Notes: generated by a model not told the origin, from the sequence alone. 18,121 nt of DNA from Bordetella parapertussis (GCA_945875935.1 CAMCNE010000045.1:1-18121), one strand, 5' to 3'; numbered from the stretch's first letter, positions 1 through 7,815 are shown. Numbers and translations: made by a program.

Positions 1-18
1 AGGGTGAGGGCCAGCGGC

Positions 19-732
19 TCAGGCGACCACGCGGCCCAGTCGCAGTTTCAGCACGCGGTCGCAGCGCGCGGCAAGCGACTCGTCGTGGGTGACCAGCACG
101 AAGGCCATGCCGCGGCTGCGGGCCAGGTCGAGCATCAGGTCGAACACGCCGTCGGCGGTTTCGCGGTCGAGGTTGCCGGTGGGCTCGTCGGCCAGCACGC
201 ACGCGGGTGCGCCGACCAGCGAGCGGGCGATGGCCACGCGCTGGCGCTCGCCGCCCGACAACTGCGCGGGCCGATGGTCAAGCCGGTGGCCCAGGCCCAC
301 TTGCTGCAACACGACCGCGGCCGCGGCTCGCGCGGTGGCCTGATCGACACGGCGAATGCGCAGCGGCATGGCCACGTTGTCGAGCGCCGAAAACTCGGGC
401 AGCAGGTGGTGAAACTGGTAGACGAAGCCCAGGTGCCGGTTGCGCCACTCGCCTTGCGCTTGCGCGTCCAGGCGCTGCAGGTCGCGGCCCATCAGCGTGA
501 CGGTGCCTTGCGTGGGCGCATCGAGCCCGCCCATCAGGTGCAGCAGCGTGCTCTTGCCCGAACCCGACGCGCCGACGATGGCCACGGTTTCGCCCGCGGC
601 GATGTCGAGGTCAATGCCTTGCAGCACCGCCACATCGAGCGCGCCTTCGCGAAAGCGCTTGTGCAGGCCGACGGCGCGAATCACGCTGCCGGATGCTTGT
701 GGTGGCGTGGCGGCGAATGCGGCGTCACTCAT
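19..732 (-). CDS. lolD: Lipoprotein-releasing system ATP-binding protein LolD
   Basis: ATPase subunit of the ABC transporter that extracts mature lipoproteins from the outer face of the inner membrane and passes them to the chaperone LolA. The 237-residue protein has every ABC motif: Walker A GASGSGKST (54-62), Q-loop YQFHHLLPEF (105-114), signature LSGGE (158-162), Walker B CVLADE (178-183) followed by the D-loop, and switch histidine H216 in VTHD. The length is normal for LolD. I chose the ATG at 730-732 because it overlaps the end of the upstream lolC gene by 8 bp (ATGAGTGA), typical of translational coupling. Longer in-frame starts would only extend into lolC. The family resembles MacB-type ATPases, but the neighbouring LolC/E permease and the LPEFSALDNV segment favour LolD. 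Only 18 bases follow the stop, so the next gene is unknown. Confidence 0.95.
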   Translation of the reverse strand: MSDAAFAATPPQASGSVIRAVGLHKRFREGALDVAVLQGIDLDIAAGETVAIVGASGSGKSTLLHLMGGLDAPTQGTVTLMGRDLQRLDAQAQGEWRNRHLGFVYQFHHLLPEFSALDNVAMPLRIRRVDQATARAAAAVVLQQVGLGHRLDHRPAQLSGGERQRVAIARSLVGAPACVLADEPTGNLDRETADGVFDLMLDLARSRGMAFVLVTHDESLAARCDRVLKLRLGRVVA

Positions 733-1981
733 GGCGCAACGCCTCGGCGGGCTGCACGCGGCTCGCGCGCCAACTCGGGTACACGGTGGCCACGAAAGCC
801 AGCGCCAGCGAGATCGCCACGACGGGCAGGATGTCGGCACTTTGCGGATCGCTGGGCATGTGGCTGATCAGGTAGACGCTGCCGGGCAGAAAGCTCATGT
901 GCAGCGCACGCTCGATGGCCGGCACGATCACATCGACGTTGAACGCCACCAGCAGCCCCATCCCCATGCCCGCCAGCGTGCCGATCACGCCCGAGGCCGC
1001 GCCTTGCACCATGAAGATGGTCATGATCGAACGCGGGCTGGCACCCAGCGTGCGCAAGATGGCGATGTCGGCTTGCTTGTCGGTCACGGTCATCACCAGC
1101 GTCGACACCAGATTGAAGGCCGCGACCGCGACGATGAGCGTGAGGATGATGAACATCAGCCGCTTTTCGATCTGCACCGCCTGAAACCAGTTGCGGTTGG
1201 TGCGCGTCCAGTCGCTCACGCGCACCGCGGCGCCCAGACGCATCTGGATCTCGTCGGCCACCTCGCGCGCTTGCTGCGCGTCTTTCAGGCGCAGTTGCAC
1301 GCCAGTGGGGCCGGCCACGCGAAACAGCCGCGCGGCGTCGTCAACGTGCATCAGCGCCAGACCGCTGTCGTATTCGTAGTGACCGGCCTCGAAGGTGCCC
1401 ACCAGCGTGAGCTGCTTGAGCCGCGGAATCACCCCCGCCGGCGTGACCTGCCCGCCGGGCGCGACGATGGTCACGCGATCGCCCACCTTCACACCCAAAG
1501 ACCGCGCCAGCTCACCCCCGAGCACGATGCCCCAGCCGCCGGGAACCAGCTTGGCCAGCGTGGTGTCGCGCAACTGCGCGGCCAGCGCGGTGACGGTGGC
1601 CTCGTCGGCCGGCGAGATGCCACGCACGACGGCGCCACGCATATCGTCGCCTCGGGCAATCAGCGCCTGCGTCGCGATGAAGGGCGCCGCACCCACCACC
1701 TGCTCATTGCGCCTGGCCTCGGTGGCCGTGGCCTGCCAATCGGCCAGCGCCTCGCCTTGCGGCTGATAGATCTCGACGTGCGAGATCACCGACAGCATGC
1801 GGTCGCGCACCTCTTTTTGAAACCCATTCATCACCGACAACACGATGATCAGCGCCGCCACCCCGAGCGCGATGCCCAGCATCGACACCATCGAAATGAA
1901 CGATATGAACCCATTGCGCCGCCCACTGCGACCCGCCCGCGTGTAGCGCCAGCCGATCTGGAGTTCGAAGGGGATGTTCAT
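725..1981 (-). CDS. lolC: Lipoprotein-releasing system permease LolC/LolE family
   Basis: Inner-membrane permease of the lipoprotein-release ABC transporter. The 418 residues show the family architecture: a cytoplasmic N-terminus, one membrane segment (about 27-50), a large periplasmic domain (about 51-275), then three membrane segments (about 276-298, 318-347, 384-402) forming the FtsX/MacB-type permease domain. The family hallmark MNGFQKEVRDRM sits at 51-62, right after the first helix, and the coupling-helix region DIAILRTLGAS at 305-315. It ends in PAEALRHE, the usual tail of these permeases. It is cotranscribed with lolD through an 8-bp overlap. Only one permease gene is visible, so the complex may be a LolF-type homodimer; a separate lolE beyond base 1 cannot be excluded. 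No strong ribosome-binding site precedes the ATG at 1979-1981. Confidence 0.93.
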   Translation of the reverse strand: MNIPFELQIGWRYTRAGRSGRRNGFISFISMVSMLGIALGVAALIIVLSVMNGFQKEVRDRMLSVISHVEIYQPQGEALADWQATATEARRNEQVVGAAPFIATQALIARGDDMRGAVVRGISPADEATVTALAAQLRDTTLAKLVPGGWGIVLGGELARSLGVKVGDRVTIVAPGGQVTPAGVIPRLKQLTLVGTFEAGHYEYDSGLALMHVDDAARLFRVAGPTGVQLRLKDAQQAREVADEIQMRLGAAVRVSDWTRTNRNWFQAVQIEKRLMFIILTLIVAVAAFNLVSTLVMTVTDKQADIAILRTLGASPRSIMTIFMVQGAASGVIGTLAGMGMGLLVAFNVDVIVPAIERALHMSFLPGSVYLISHMPSDPQSADILPVVAISLALAFVATVYPSWRASRVQPAEALRHE

Positions 1982-2217
1982 GTGGCGGGGATGCTACCGG
2001 AGGGGTTTGTTCGCTTCCCGCGGGGTTTGTTCTCTGGGCGAGAGCCCGCAGTGTCTTGCTTGCCGCAGCGCTGGTTCCCTGCGGGAGAGCCCGCCGGGGC
2101 GGAACCCGGCGCGCTGCAGCGCACTGCACCAAGCCCCGCCGGGCGCAGCCCCAAACGAACCCCATCGCAGGGGAGCGAAACAAGCCCCCTCGGGATGCCC
2201 ATCCCGATAATCAGCCC
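1982..2217. repeat. Divergent spacer with long imperfect inverted repeats
   Basis: This 236-bp spacer separates lolC (leftward) from the RpfE/ApgM-type gene (rightward), so it should carry promoters for both, but I see no convincing -35/-10 pair. Instead it is filled with related GC-rich blocks. GGGGTTTGTTC occurs twice in direct orientation (2002-2012 and 2022-2032). Reading the other strand from about 2190 back to 2135 gives a similar series (GGGGCTTGTTTCGCTCCCC, then GGGGTTCGTTTGGGG), so the two edges form an imperfect inverted repeat of roughly 50 bases per arm. A central hairpin lies at 2073-2106. It looks like a small repetitive intergenic element rather than a coding sequence. Confidence 0.5.
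2073..2106. repeat. Central hairpin of the lolC/apgM spacer
   Basis: A perfect outer stem GGTTCC (2073-2078) pairs with GGAACC (2101-2106). It encloses a second stem GCGGG (2081-2085) with CCCGC (2090-2094) around an AGAG loop. No T-run follows on either strand, so it is not a canonical intrinsic terminator. It sits in the middle of the larger inverted-repeat element and may be its palindromic core. Confidence 0.45.
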
Positions 2218-3174
2218 ATGCATCTCCTCATCCCCCACGCCAGCGCCACCAACGACGCGGCAGCGCAAAGCCTCAGGCCGCTCAAGCTGCCCAACGTGGC
2301 GCGGTTGATCACCGGCTTGCAGCCAACGACGCGGGATATCGATGACGAATACACGCTGTCGCCGCCGCATGAGCGGGCGCTGGCAACCGCCTACGGCTGG
2401 CACGGAAACGACGGCTGCTGGCCTTGGGCGGCGCTGGCAGCGCGCGGTGACGGCATCGAGGTGGGCTCGAAGGCGTGGGGGCTGGTCACGCCGGTGCACT
2501 GGCACGTGGGGCGTGAGCACATCTCGTTGGCTGATCCGCAGGAACTTGATCTGCCCGAAGCCGAATCGCGCGCCCTGTTTGACGCGGTGCGCCCCTTGTT
2601 TGAAGAAGGTGGCGAAGGCGGCTTGCTGAGCTGGGGCGCGGCCGCGCGCTGGTATCTGGCGCACGAGCGTCTGGAAGGACTGGCCTGCGCGTCGATCGAT
2701 CGGGTGATCGGCCGCAACGTCGACCTGTGGCTGCGCGGCGATGCCCAGGCCTCCGAAGAGCAAACGCAACGCCTGCGCTGGGTGCGCCGGCTGCAAAACG
2801 AGGTGCAGATGCTGCTGCACTCGCATCCGGTGAACGAAGCGCGTGAAGCGCGCGGGGCGCTGCCGGTCAACTCGTTTTGGCTCAGCGGCTGCGGCCGCTC
2901 GCAGCGCGCGGTGGCCGAGGTGCTGGTCGACGACCGGCTGCGCGCGCCGCTGCTGACGCAAGACTGGGCGGCCTGGGCCGACGCCTGGCGCGCGCTCGAC
3001 GCCGAAGTGGTCTCGGTGTTTGCCGACGGCGCTGCCCATGACGGCGCGGTCTCGCTCACGCTGTGCGGCGAGCGCGGCTGGCAGCGCTACGACGCCTTGC
3101 CGCGTTCACGCTGGCAGTGGTTTTTTGATCGCTTTCGCACCGTCGAGCCGCACACCGTGCTCGAAGCGCTGTGA
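2218..3174 (+). CDS. RpfE/ApgM-type protein, putative cofactor-independent phosphoglycerate mutase-like
   Basis: A 318-residue soluble protein resembling the family annotated either as 'regulatory protein RpfE' (from the Xanthomonas rpf region) or as 2,3-bisphosphoglycerate-independent phosphoglycerate mutase-like. The most recognisable stretch is LHSHPVN (200-206) followed by ALPVNSFWLSGCG (214-226), which recalls the N-R-x-G-x-P-x-N-x-x-W-x-x-G-x-G signature of archaeal-type phosphoglycerate mutases. Acidic and Trp-rich segments (CWPWAALAARGDGIEVGSKAWG, about 67-88) are typical of the family. No signal peptide or membrane segment is seen. I chose the ATG at 2218 because upstream in-frame codons lie in the repeat-filled spacer. 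The stop codon overlaps the GTG start of recJ (GTGA, 3171-3174), implying coupled translation. Enzyme activity is inferred from the family name, not shown; the cellular role is uncertain. Confidence 0.7.
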   Translation: MHLLIPHASATNDAAAQSLRPLKLPNVARLITGLQPTTRDIDDEYTLSPPHERALATAYGWHGNDGCWPWAALAARGDGIEVGSKAWGLVTPVHWHVGREHISLADPQELDLPEAESRALFDAVRPLFEEGGEGGLLSWGAAARWYLAHERLEGLACASIDRVIGRNVDLWLRGDAQASEEQTQRLRWVRRLQNEVQMLLHSHPVNEAREARGALPVNSFWLSGCGRSQRAVAEVLVDDRLRAPLLTQDWAAWADAWRALDAEVVSVFADGAAHDGAVSLTLCGERGWQRYDALPRSRWQWFFDRFRTVEPHTVLEAL

Positions 3175-4919
3175 GCGCCGCGCCCACCTTGCAGCAACGC
3201 GTGCCGGTGCCGCGTGCGGCCTGGACGCTCGAGCAGGCCGGCGTGTCGCCGCTGCTGGCGCGGCTGTTTGCCTCGCGCGGGGTGCGTGCGGCTGATGAGC
3301 TGGACGACGCGCTGGCGCGGCTGCTGCCGCCGGCCGAACTGCTGGGCGCCGCAGCCGCCGCCACGCTGCTGGCCGATGCGCTGCGCGACGGGCTGCGCAT
3401 CTGCGTGGTGGCCGACTACGACTGCGACGGGGCCACGGCCTGCGCGGTGGCGATGCGCGGTCTGGCGCTGCTGGGTGCGGCGCCCGGCACGCTGCGCTAT
3501 GTGGTGCCTGACCGTCAGGTGCATGGCTACGGCCTGACGCCGGCCATCGTCGATCTGGCGCTGGAACAAGGCGCGCAGGTGCTGGTCACCGTGGACAACG
3601 GCATCGCCAGCCTCGAAGGCGTGGCGCATGCGCGAGCCCAGGGCCTGTCGGTGGTGGTGACCGACCACCACCTGCCCGCGCAGATCGACGACGCCGTCGT
3701 GCTGCCCGACGCCCATGTGATCGTCAACCCCAACCAGCCGGGCTGCGGCTTTGCCAGCAAGCACCTGGCCGGCGTGGGGGTGATGTTCTATGTGCTGCTG
3801 GCGCTGCGCAGCGAGCTGAGGCAGCGCGGCGCGTTCGAAGGTGCGGCCGCGCAGCCACGGCTCGACAGCCTGCTCGACCTGGTGGCGCTGGGCACGGTGG
3901 CCGATGTGGTGCGGCTCGATGCCAACAACCGCCGGCTGGTGGCGCAAGGTCTCAGGCGCATTCGCGCCGGGCGCATGCAGCCGGGCGTGGCCGCGCTGTT
4001 TGCGGCCGCCGGGCGCGATGCCTCGCGTGCCGCGGGCGCGGACTTTGGTTTTGCCCTGGGCCCGCGCATCAACGCGGCCGGGCGGCTGTCGGACATGACG
4101 CTGGGCATCGAATGCCTGACCACCGACGACGCCGGGCGCGCCGCGCAACTCGCGCAGCAGCTTGACGCCATCAACCGCGAACGGCGCGAGCTCGAATCGG
4201 GCATGCGCGATCAGGCCGAATCGCTGCTCGAAGCGCTGCTGCAAAAACTGCAGGGCCCAGCCGCCGCACCGCCGGCGCTCGCCATCTACGACAGCGGGTT
4301 TCACGAAGGCGTGGTGGGCATCGTGGCTTCGCGCCTGAAAGATCGCGTGCACCGCCCGACCTTCGTGTTTGCGCGCGGACACGACGGGCTGCTCAAGGGC
4401 TCGGGACGGTCGATCGATGGCTTTCACCTGCGCGACGCGCTCGATCTGGTCAGCAAGCGCCACCCGGGTGTGCTCAAGAAGTTCGGTGGCCACGCGATGG
4501 CTGCGGGCTGCACGGTGGCCGAGTCCGACTTCGCCACCTTCGATGCCGCCTTGCAACGCGTGGCCCATGAATGGCTGGACGCCGCCACGCTGGAGCGGCG
4601 GCTGCTGAGCGACGGGCCGCTGGGCATCGAGCACTTCACCACCGCCACCGTGGCCGCGCTCGACGCGCAGGTGTGGGGGCCGTCGTTCGAAGCGCCGCTG
4701 TTCAGCGACCAGGTCGAGGTGGTCAGCCAGCGGCTGGTCGGCGAAAAGCACCTCAAGTTGAGCGTCAAGCACTCGGGCACGCTGCGCGACGCCATCTGGT
4801 TCAACCACGCCGAGCCGCTGCCCGCGCGCGTGATGCTGGCCTACCGTCTGAGCATGGACGAATACAACGGCCGCCAGCGGCTGCAGATGATCGTCGAGGC
4901 CGCCGAAGCTGCGCCCTGA
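3171..4919 (+). CDS. recJ: Single-stranded-DNA-specific 5'-3' exonuclease RecJ
   Basis: DHH-superfamily metal-dependent exonuclease that degrades 5'-ended single-stranded DNA in RecF-pathway recombination, mismatch repair and base-excision repair. At 582 residues it is close to the E. coli protein. Metal-binding motifs are in order: VADYDCDGAT (80-89), VTVDNG (139-144), VTDHH (163-167, the DHH triad) and GTVADVV (241-247). The DHHA1 half carries GRSIDGFHL (412-420) and GGHAMAAG (439-446), and the last third is the OB-like DNA-binding domain. The start is a GTG overlapping the preceding stop by 4 bp, with no other start giving the conserved N-terminus. A very long reverse-strand frame opposite this gene is a GC-skew shadow. 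Confidence 0.96.
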   Translation: MSAAPTLQQRVPVPRAAWTLEQAGVSPLLARLFASRGVRAADELDDALARLLPPAELLGAAAAATLLADALRDGLRICVVADYDCDGATACAVAMRGLALLGAAPGTLRYVVPDRQVHGYGLTPAIVDLALEQGAQVLVTVDNGIASLEGVAHARAQGLSVVVTDHHLPAQIDDAVVLPDAHVIVNPNQPGCGFASKHLAGVGVMFYVLLALRSELRQRGAFEGAAAQPRLDSLLDLVALGTVADVVRLDANNRRLVAQGLRRIRAGRMQPGVAALFAAAGRDASRAAGADFGFALGPRINAAGRLSDMTLGIECLTTDDAGRAAQLAQQLDAINRERRELESGMRDQAESLLEALLQKLQGPAAAPPALAIYDSGFHEGVVGIVASRLKDRVHRPTFVFARGHDGLLKGSGRSIDGFHLRDALDLVSKRHPGVLKKFGGHAMAAGCTVAESDFATFDAALQRVAHEWLDAATLERRLLSDGPLGIEHFTTATVAALDAQVWGPSFEAPLFSDQVEVVSQRLVGEKHLKLSVKHSGTLRDAIWFNHAEPLPARVMLAYRLSMDEYNGRQRLQMIVEAAEAAP

Positions 4920-4963
4920 GGTGATCCCCCACCGCGGGCGGGGCCGCCAGTGCGCTGCCTCAT

Positions 4964-4990
4964 TTGAAAAAAGGGGCACCTCCCTACAAT
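4964..4990 (+). promoter_or_regulatory. Candidate promoter for rnm, -10 box overlapping the first ATG
   Basis: TTGAAA (4964-4969) and TACAAT (4985-4990) are separated by 15 bases, two short of the ideal spacing. Both hexamers are good sigma-70 matches. The last two bases of TACAAT are the AT of the first ATG of rnm, so transcription would begin about 4996-4998, at or next to an in-frame GTG (4998-5000). This would give either a leaderless message starting at the GTG or require an upstream promoter for the ATG. Confidence 0.5.
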
Positions 4991-5870
4991 GAACCCGGTG
5001 TCATATCCCACCGCCTGGACCAACGCCGACTTGCACTGTCACTCGTGCGTCTCCGACGGCACGCTGCAGCCTGAGGCGCTGGCCGCTCGGGCCAAGGCCA
5101 ACGGTGTCGAGTTGTGGGCACTGACCGATCACGATGAAATTGGCGGCCAAAAGCGCGCGCGTGATGCCGCTTTTGCACTGGGCCTGCCCTATCTGGCGGG
5201 CACCGAGATTTCGGTTTCATTTGCCGGCACCACGGTGCACATCGTCGGGCTGGGCTTTGATGCCGACAACGAAGCGCTGGTGCACGGGCTTGAATCGACA
5301 CGCGGCGGGCGCGATGCGAGAGCGCGCGAGATGGCCGCAGGCCTGGCCGCCGTGGGCATTCATGGCACGTTTGAAGGCGCCCTCAAATTCGCTGGCAACC
5401 CCGAACTGATCGCGCGCACTCACTTTGCTCGCTATCTGGTGGAAGCCGGTGTGTGCAACAGCACCAACGACGTGTTTCGCAAGTTTCTGGTCGAAGGCAA
5501 GCCGGGTTTCGTGCCCCACCGCTGGGCCGCGCTGGGCGATGCGGTGCGCTGGATCACGCAGGCCGGTGGCGTCGCGGTGATTGCCCACCCGGGGCGCTAC
5601 AAGCTCAGCGTGAACGAGGAGTTCGCGCTGTTCACCGAATTCAAGGCCCACGGCGGGCGCGGCGTCGAAGTGGTCACCGGCAGCCACAACAGCGCCGACT
5701 TCATCAAGTACGCCGACATGGCGATCGAGTTCGACCTGCTCGCCTCGCGCGGCAGCGACTTCCACAGCCCCGAGGAAAGTCGCATCGATCTGGGCACGCT
5801 GCCCGCGCTGCCAGTGCGCCTGTCCCCGGTGTGGGAAGCGCTGGAGCACCGCGTCATCCTGCCCCAATGA
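4989..5870 (+). CDS. rnm: PHP-domain 5'-3' exoribonuclease RNase AM (YciV/TrpH family)
   Basis: Metal-dependent PHP phosphoesterase. Characterised members (E. coli RNase AM/YciV) trim 5' ends of ribosomal RNA and act on short RNAs and 3',5'-nucleotide bisphosphates. The 293-residue protein shows the PHP metal ligands in order: DLHCHS (14-19), SDGT (22-25), LTDHDE (45-50), GTEIS (71-75), VHIVG (83-87), then VIAHPGRY and RGSDFHSP towards the C-terminus. The size matches the family. The first ATG (4989) falls inside a -10-like TACAAT; the GTG at 4998 is a plausible alternative start and would still keep all motifs. It is the first gene of an rnm-EamA-yciO run; the rnm-yciO association is also seen in E. 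coli (yciV-yciO), supporting the identity. Confidence 0.9.
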   Translation: MNPVSYPTAWTNADLHCHSCVSDGTLQPEALAARAKANGVELWALTDHDEIGGQKRARDAAFALGLPYLAGTEISVSFAGTTVHIVGLGFDADNEALVHGLESTRGGRDARAREMAAGLAAVGIHGTFEGALKFAGNPELIARTHFARYLVEAGVCNSTNDVFRKFLVEGKPGFVPHRWAALGDAVRWITQAGGVAVIAHPGRYKLSVNEEFALFTEFKAHGGRGVEVVTGSHNSADFIKYADMAIEFDLLASRGSDFHSPEESRIDLGTLPALPVRLSPVWEALEHRVILPQ

Positions 5871-5907
5871 CGCGGCGGCGCATGAGCGCATCGCCGGCCC
5901 AACCCGC

Positions 5908-6798
5908 TTGATCGCCGAGCAAAACAAGCCCGGCCAGGGCATCGCGCTGACCTTGCTGATGGCGGCCTTCTTTGCCCTGATGGACACCTCCATCAAGGTC
6001 ATCGGCGCAGTGATGCCGGTGCTGTTCGTGCTGTGGGCGCGCTATGGCATTCAGGCGGTGCTGATGGCCGCGTGGCTGTCGCGCGGCGCGCAGGCCACTG
6101 CCGGGGCGACCTGGCTGCCCAGACAGCCGCGCTTCCAGCTGATGCGCGGCGTGCTGCTGCTGATCACTTCGGCGGCGGGCTTTTACGGCGTGCAGTTGAT
6201 GCCGGTGGCCGAGTTCACCGCCATCGTCATGCTGATGCCACTGATCGCCACCTTGTTGGCGGCCTGGCTGCTCAAGGAACAGGTGTCGCGCCTGCGCTGG
6301 GCCATGGTGGCGGGCGGCTTCGTCGGGGTGCTGATCGTGATCCGGCCGGGCAGCGGCTTGTTCGGCTGGGGTGTGGTGCTGCCGCTGCTGGCAGCGGTGT
6401 GCTACGCGATGTTTCAGGTGCTGACGCGACGCCTCGCGCTGCTGGAGAGCCCGTACACCACGCATTTCTGGACCGGCGTGGTCGGCTTCACGCTGCTGAG
6501 CCTTCTGGTGATGGTGAGCCACATCGATGTGGCGGCGGTCTGGCACGCTGCGACGGCGAAACACTTGGCGGTGTTGCTGGCCATCGGCCTGCTGGGCACG
6601 GTGGGGCACTTGTTGCTGATCTTCGCGCTGGGTCTGGCTCCGGCCTCGGTGCTGATGCCTTTTTCGTACACGCAGATCGCGATGGCCGCGGCCGTGGGCT
6701 GGTGGGTGTTCGGCGATGTGCCCGATGGCTGGGCCTGGCTGGGCATGGGCGTGGTGGCCGCCTGTGGCGCGACCAGCGCCTGGTCGAAACGAAGCTGA
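5908..6798 (+). CDS. EamA/DMT-family inner-membrane transporter
   Basis: A 296-residue polytopic membrane protein of the drug/metabolite transporter superfamily with about ten hydrophobic segments in two EamA repeats (about 13-146 and 153-291). Recognisable features are the early FALMDTSIK segment (22-30), LLKEQVSRLRW at the end of repeat 1 (121-131) and VFGDVPD (267-273) in repeat 2. The substrate cannot be predicted; characterised relatives export amino acids, metabolites or take up nucleotide-sugars. The only start that preserves the first membrane helix is a TTG at 5908, which overlaps the TGA of a 9-codon frame starting at ATG 5882 (encoding MSASPAQPA). Either translation is coupled through TTGA, or a one-base frameshift near 5905 separates the true ATG start from the body. 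It lies between rnm and yciO on the same strand. Confidence 0.85.
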   Translation: MIAEQNKPGQGIALTLLMAAFFALMDTSIKVIGAVMPVLFVLWARYGIQAVLMAAWLSRGAQATAGATWLPRQPRFQLMRGVLLLITSAAGFYGVQLMPVAEFTAIVMLMPLIATLLAAWLLKEQVSRLRWAMVAGGFVGVLIVIRPGSGLFGWGVVLPLLAAVCYAMFQVLTRRLALLESPYTTHFWTGVVGFTLLSLLVMVSHIDVAAVWHAATAKHLAVLLAIGLLGTVGHLLLIFALGLAPASVLMPFSYTQIAMAAAVGWWVFGDVPDGWAWLGMGVVAACGATSAWSKRS

Positions 6799-6807
6799 GA
6801 TCTTTCC

Positions 6808-7440
6808 ATGTCGCAACGTCTGCAAATCCACCCCGACAACCCGCAGCACCGGCTGCTCAAGCAGGCCGCGCAGATCCTGCACGATGGCGGCGTGGCGGCG
6901 GTGCCGACCGATTCGAGCTATGCGCTGGTGTGCCGGCTCGACGACAAAGCGGCGGTCGACAACCTGCGGCGGCTGCGCGGTGTCGATGACAAGCATCACT
7001 TGACGCTGCTGTGCCGCGACCTGAGCGAGCTGGCCAGCTACGCGCGGGTCGACAACCGGCAATACCGGCTGCTCAAGCTGGGCACGCCGGGGCCATTCAC
7101 CTTCATCCTTGAGGCCTCGAAGGAAGTGCCGCGCCGCGTGTCGCACCCGTCGCGCCGCACCATCGGCCTGCGCGTGCCCGATCACCGCATGCTGCAAGAA
7201 CTGCTGGTGGTGTTCGGCGAGCCGCTGCTGGCCACCACGCTGATCCCGCCGGGCGAGAGCGAACCGCTCAACGATCCCGAAGACATCCGCGAGCACTACC
7301 AGAACCGCTTGCAAGCGGTGGTCGACGCCGGTGCCTGCGCCAGACAGCCGACCACGGTGGTCGATCTGAGCAGTGATCCGCCGGTGCTGGTGCGCATCGG
7401 CCGTGGCGACCCGGCCACGCTGGGCCTGCAGGCCGAATGA
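6808..7440 (+). CDS. yciO: YciO-type Sua5/YrdC/TsaC-fold protein
   Basis: A 210-residue single YrdC-like domain protein. The family fold binds ATP and RNA; TsaC members make threonylcarbamoyl-adenylate for t6A tRNA modification, while the YciO subgroup is a distinct paralogue whose role is less clear. Motifs: PTDSSYA (33-39), HHLTLLC (63-69), PGPFTFIL (94-101) and TIGLRVPDH (118-126). No C-terminal Sua5 domain is present. The conserved linkage with rnm supports YciO rather than TsaC. It starts 9 bp after the transporter gene and ends 12 bp before the convergent thioredoxin-fold gene; no terminator hairpin is visible in that gap. Confidence 0.87.
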   Translation: MSQRLQIHPDNPQHRLLKQAAQILHDGGVAAVPTDSSYALVCRLDDKAAVDNLRRLRGVDDKHHLTLLCRDLSELASYARVDNRQYRLLKLGTPGPFTFILEASKEVPRRVSHPSRRTIGLRVPDHRMLQELLVVFGEPLLATTLIPPGESEPLNDPEDIREHYQNRLQAVVDAGACARQPTTVVDLSSDPPVLVRIGRGDPATLGLQAE

Positions 7441-7452
7441 GCGCGCGGTGGC

Positions 7453-7815
7453 TCAGCGGCCCGTCAGAGCCCCGGCCACACGCTCGGCGCTGAAGCCCAC
7501 CTGACGCTCGCCGCGCACCAGCAGCGTGGGCGTGCCGGGCGCACCCTGGGCCTGGTAGGCATCGGCGCAGGCGGTGTCGCGCTCGATGAAGCACTCGCTG
7601 AAACTCACCCGGTGTTTTTCGAACCAGCGCCGCGCGATGGTGCAGTAGACGCACTGCTCGGACGACAGCATCACGATGTCGCCCGGCCGCGCGACAGCGG
7701 CCAGCTCGTCGCCGATCGCCCGCTGCGTTCGACCCGTCCACCACTGGAACGCAACAAACACCACGGCGGCCAGCAGCAGCGGCACCAGCCAGCCACGGCG
7801 ACGCGATGCGCTCAT
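7453..7815 (-). CDS. Membrane-anchored glutaredoxin/thioredoxin-fold protein with CVYC site
   Basis: A 120-residue protein with a basic N-terminus (SASRRR), one hydrophobic helix (about 9-25) and a small thioredoxin-fold domain. The redox site CVYC is at 55-58 and the fold's cis-proline loop PGTPTLLV at 93-100, exactly as in glutaredoxin-like proteins. The positive residues before the helix predict an inside N-terminus and a periplasmic catalytic domain. C75 and C83 are two further cysteines. Its ATG overlaps the plsY stop (ATGA, 7812-7815), so it is the distal gene of a two-gene operon. The partner protein and physiological role are not evident; a periplasmic disulfide reductase or isomerase role is an inference. 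Confidence 0.72.
   Translation of the reverse strand: MSASRRRGWLVPLLLAAVVFVAFQWWTGRTQRAIGDELAAVARPGDIVMLSSEQCVYCTIARRWFEKHRVSFSECFIERDTACADAYQAQGAPGTPTLLVRGERQVGFSAERVAGALTGR

Noticed and set aside
440..2308. 622-residue plus-strand reading frame opposite lolC
   Set aside because: It is rich in His, Arg and Gln with no family resemblance, and lies antisense to clear LolC/LolD motifs. Long antisense frames are expected at this GC bias.
3087..4979. 630-residue minus-strand reading frame opposite recJ
   Set aside because: RecJ on the plus strand has all DHH motifs; the reverse frame is a low-complexity His/Arg/Gln shadow.
5854..7314. 486-residue minus-strand reading frame opposite the EamA and yciO genes
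   Set aside because: Extreme His/Gln/Arg content and antisense to recognised genes; a composition artefact.
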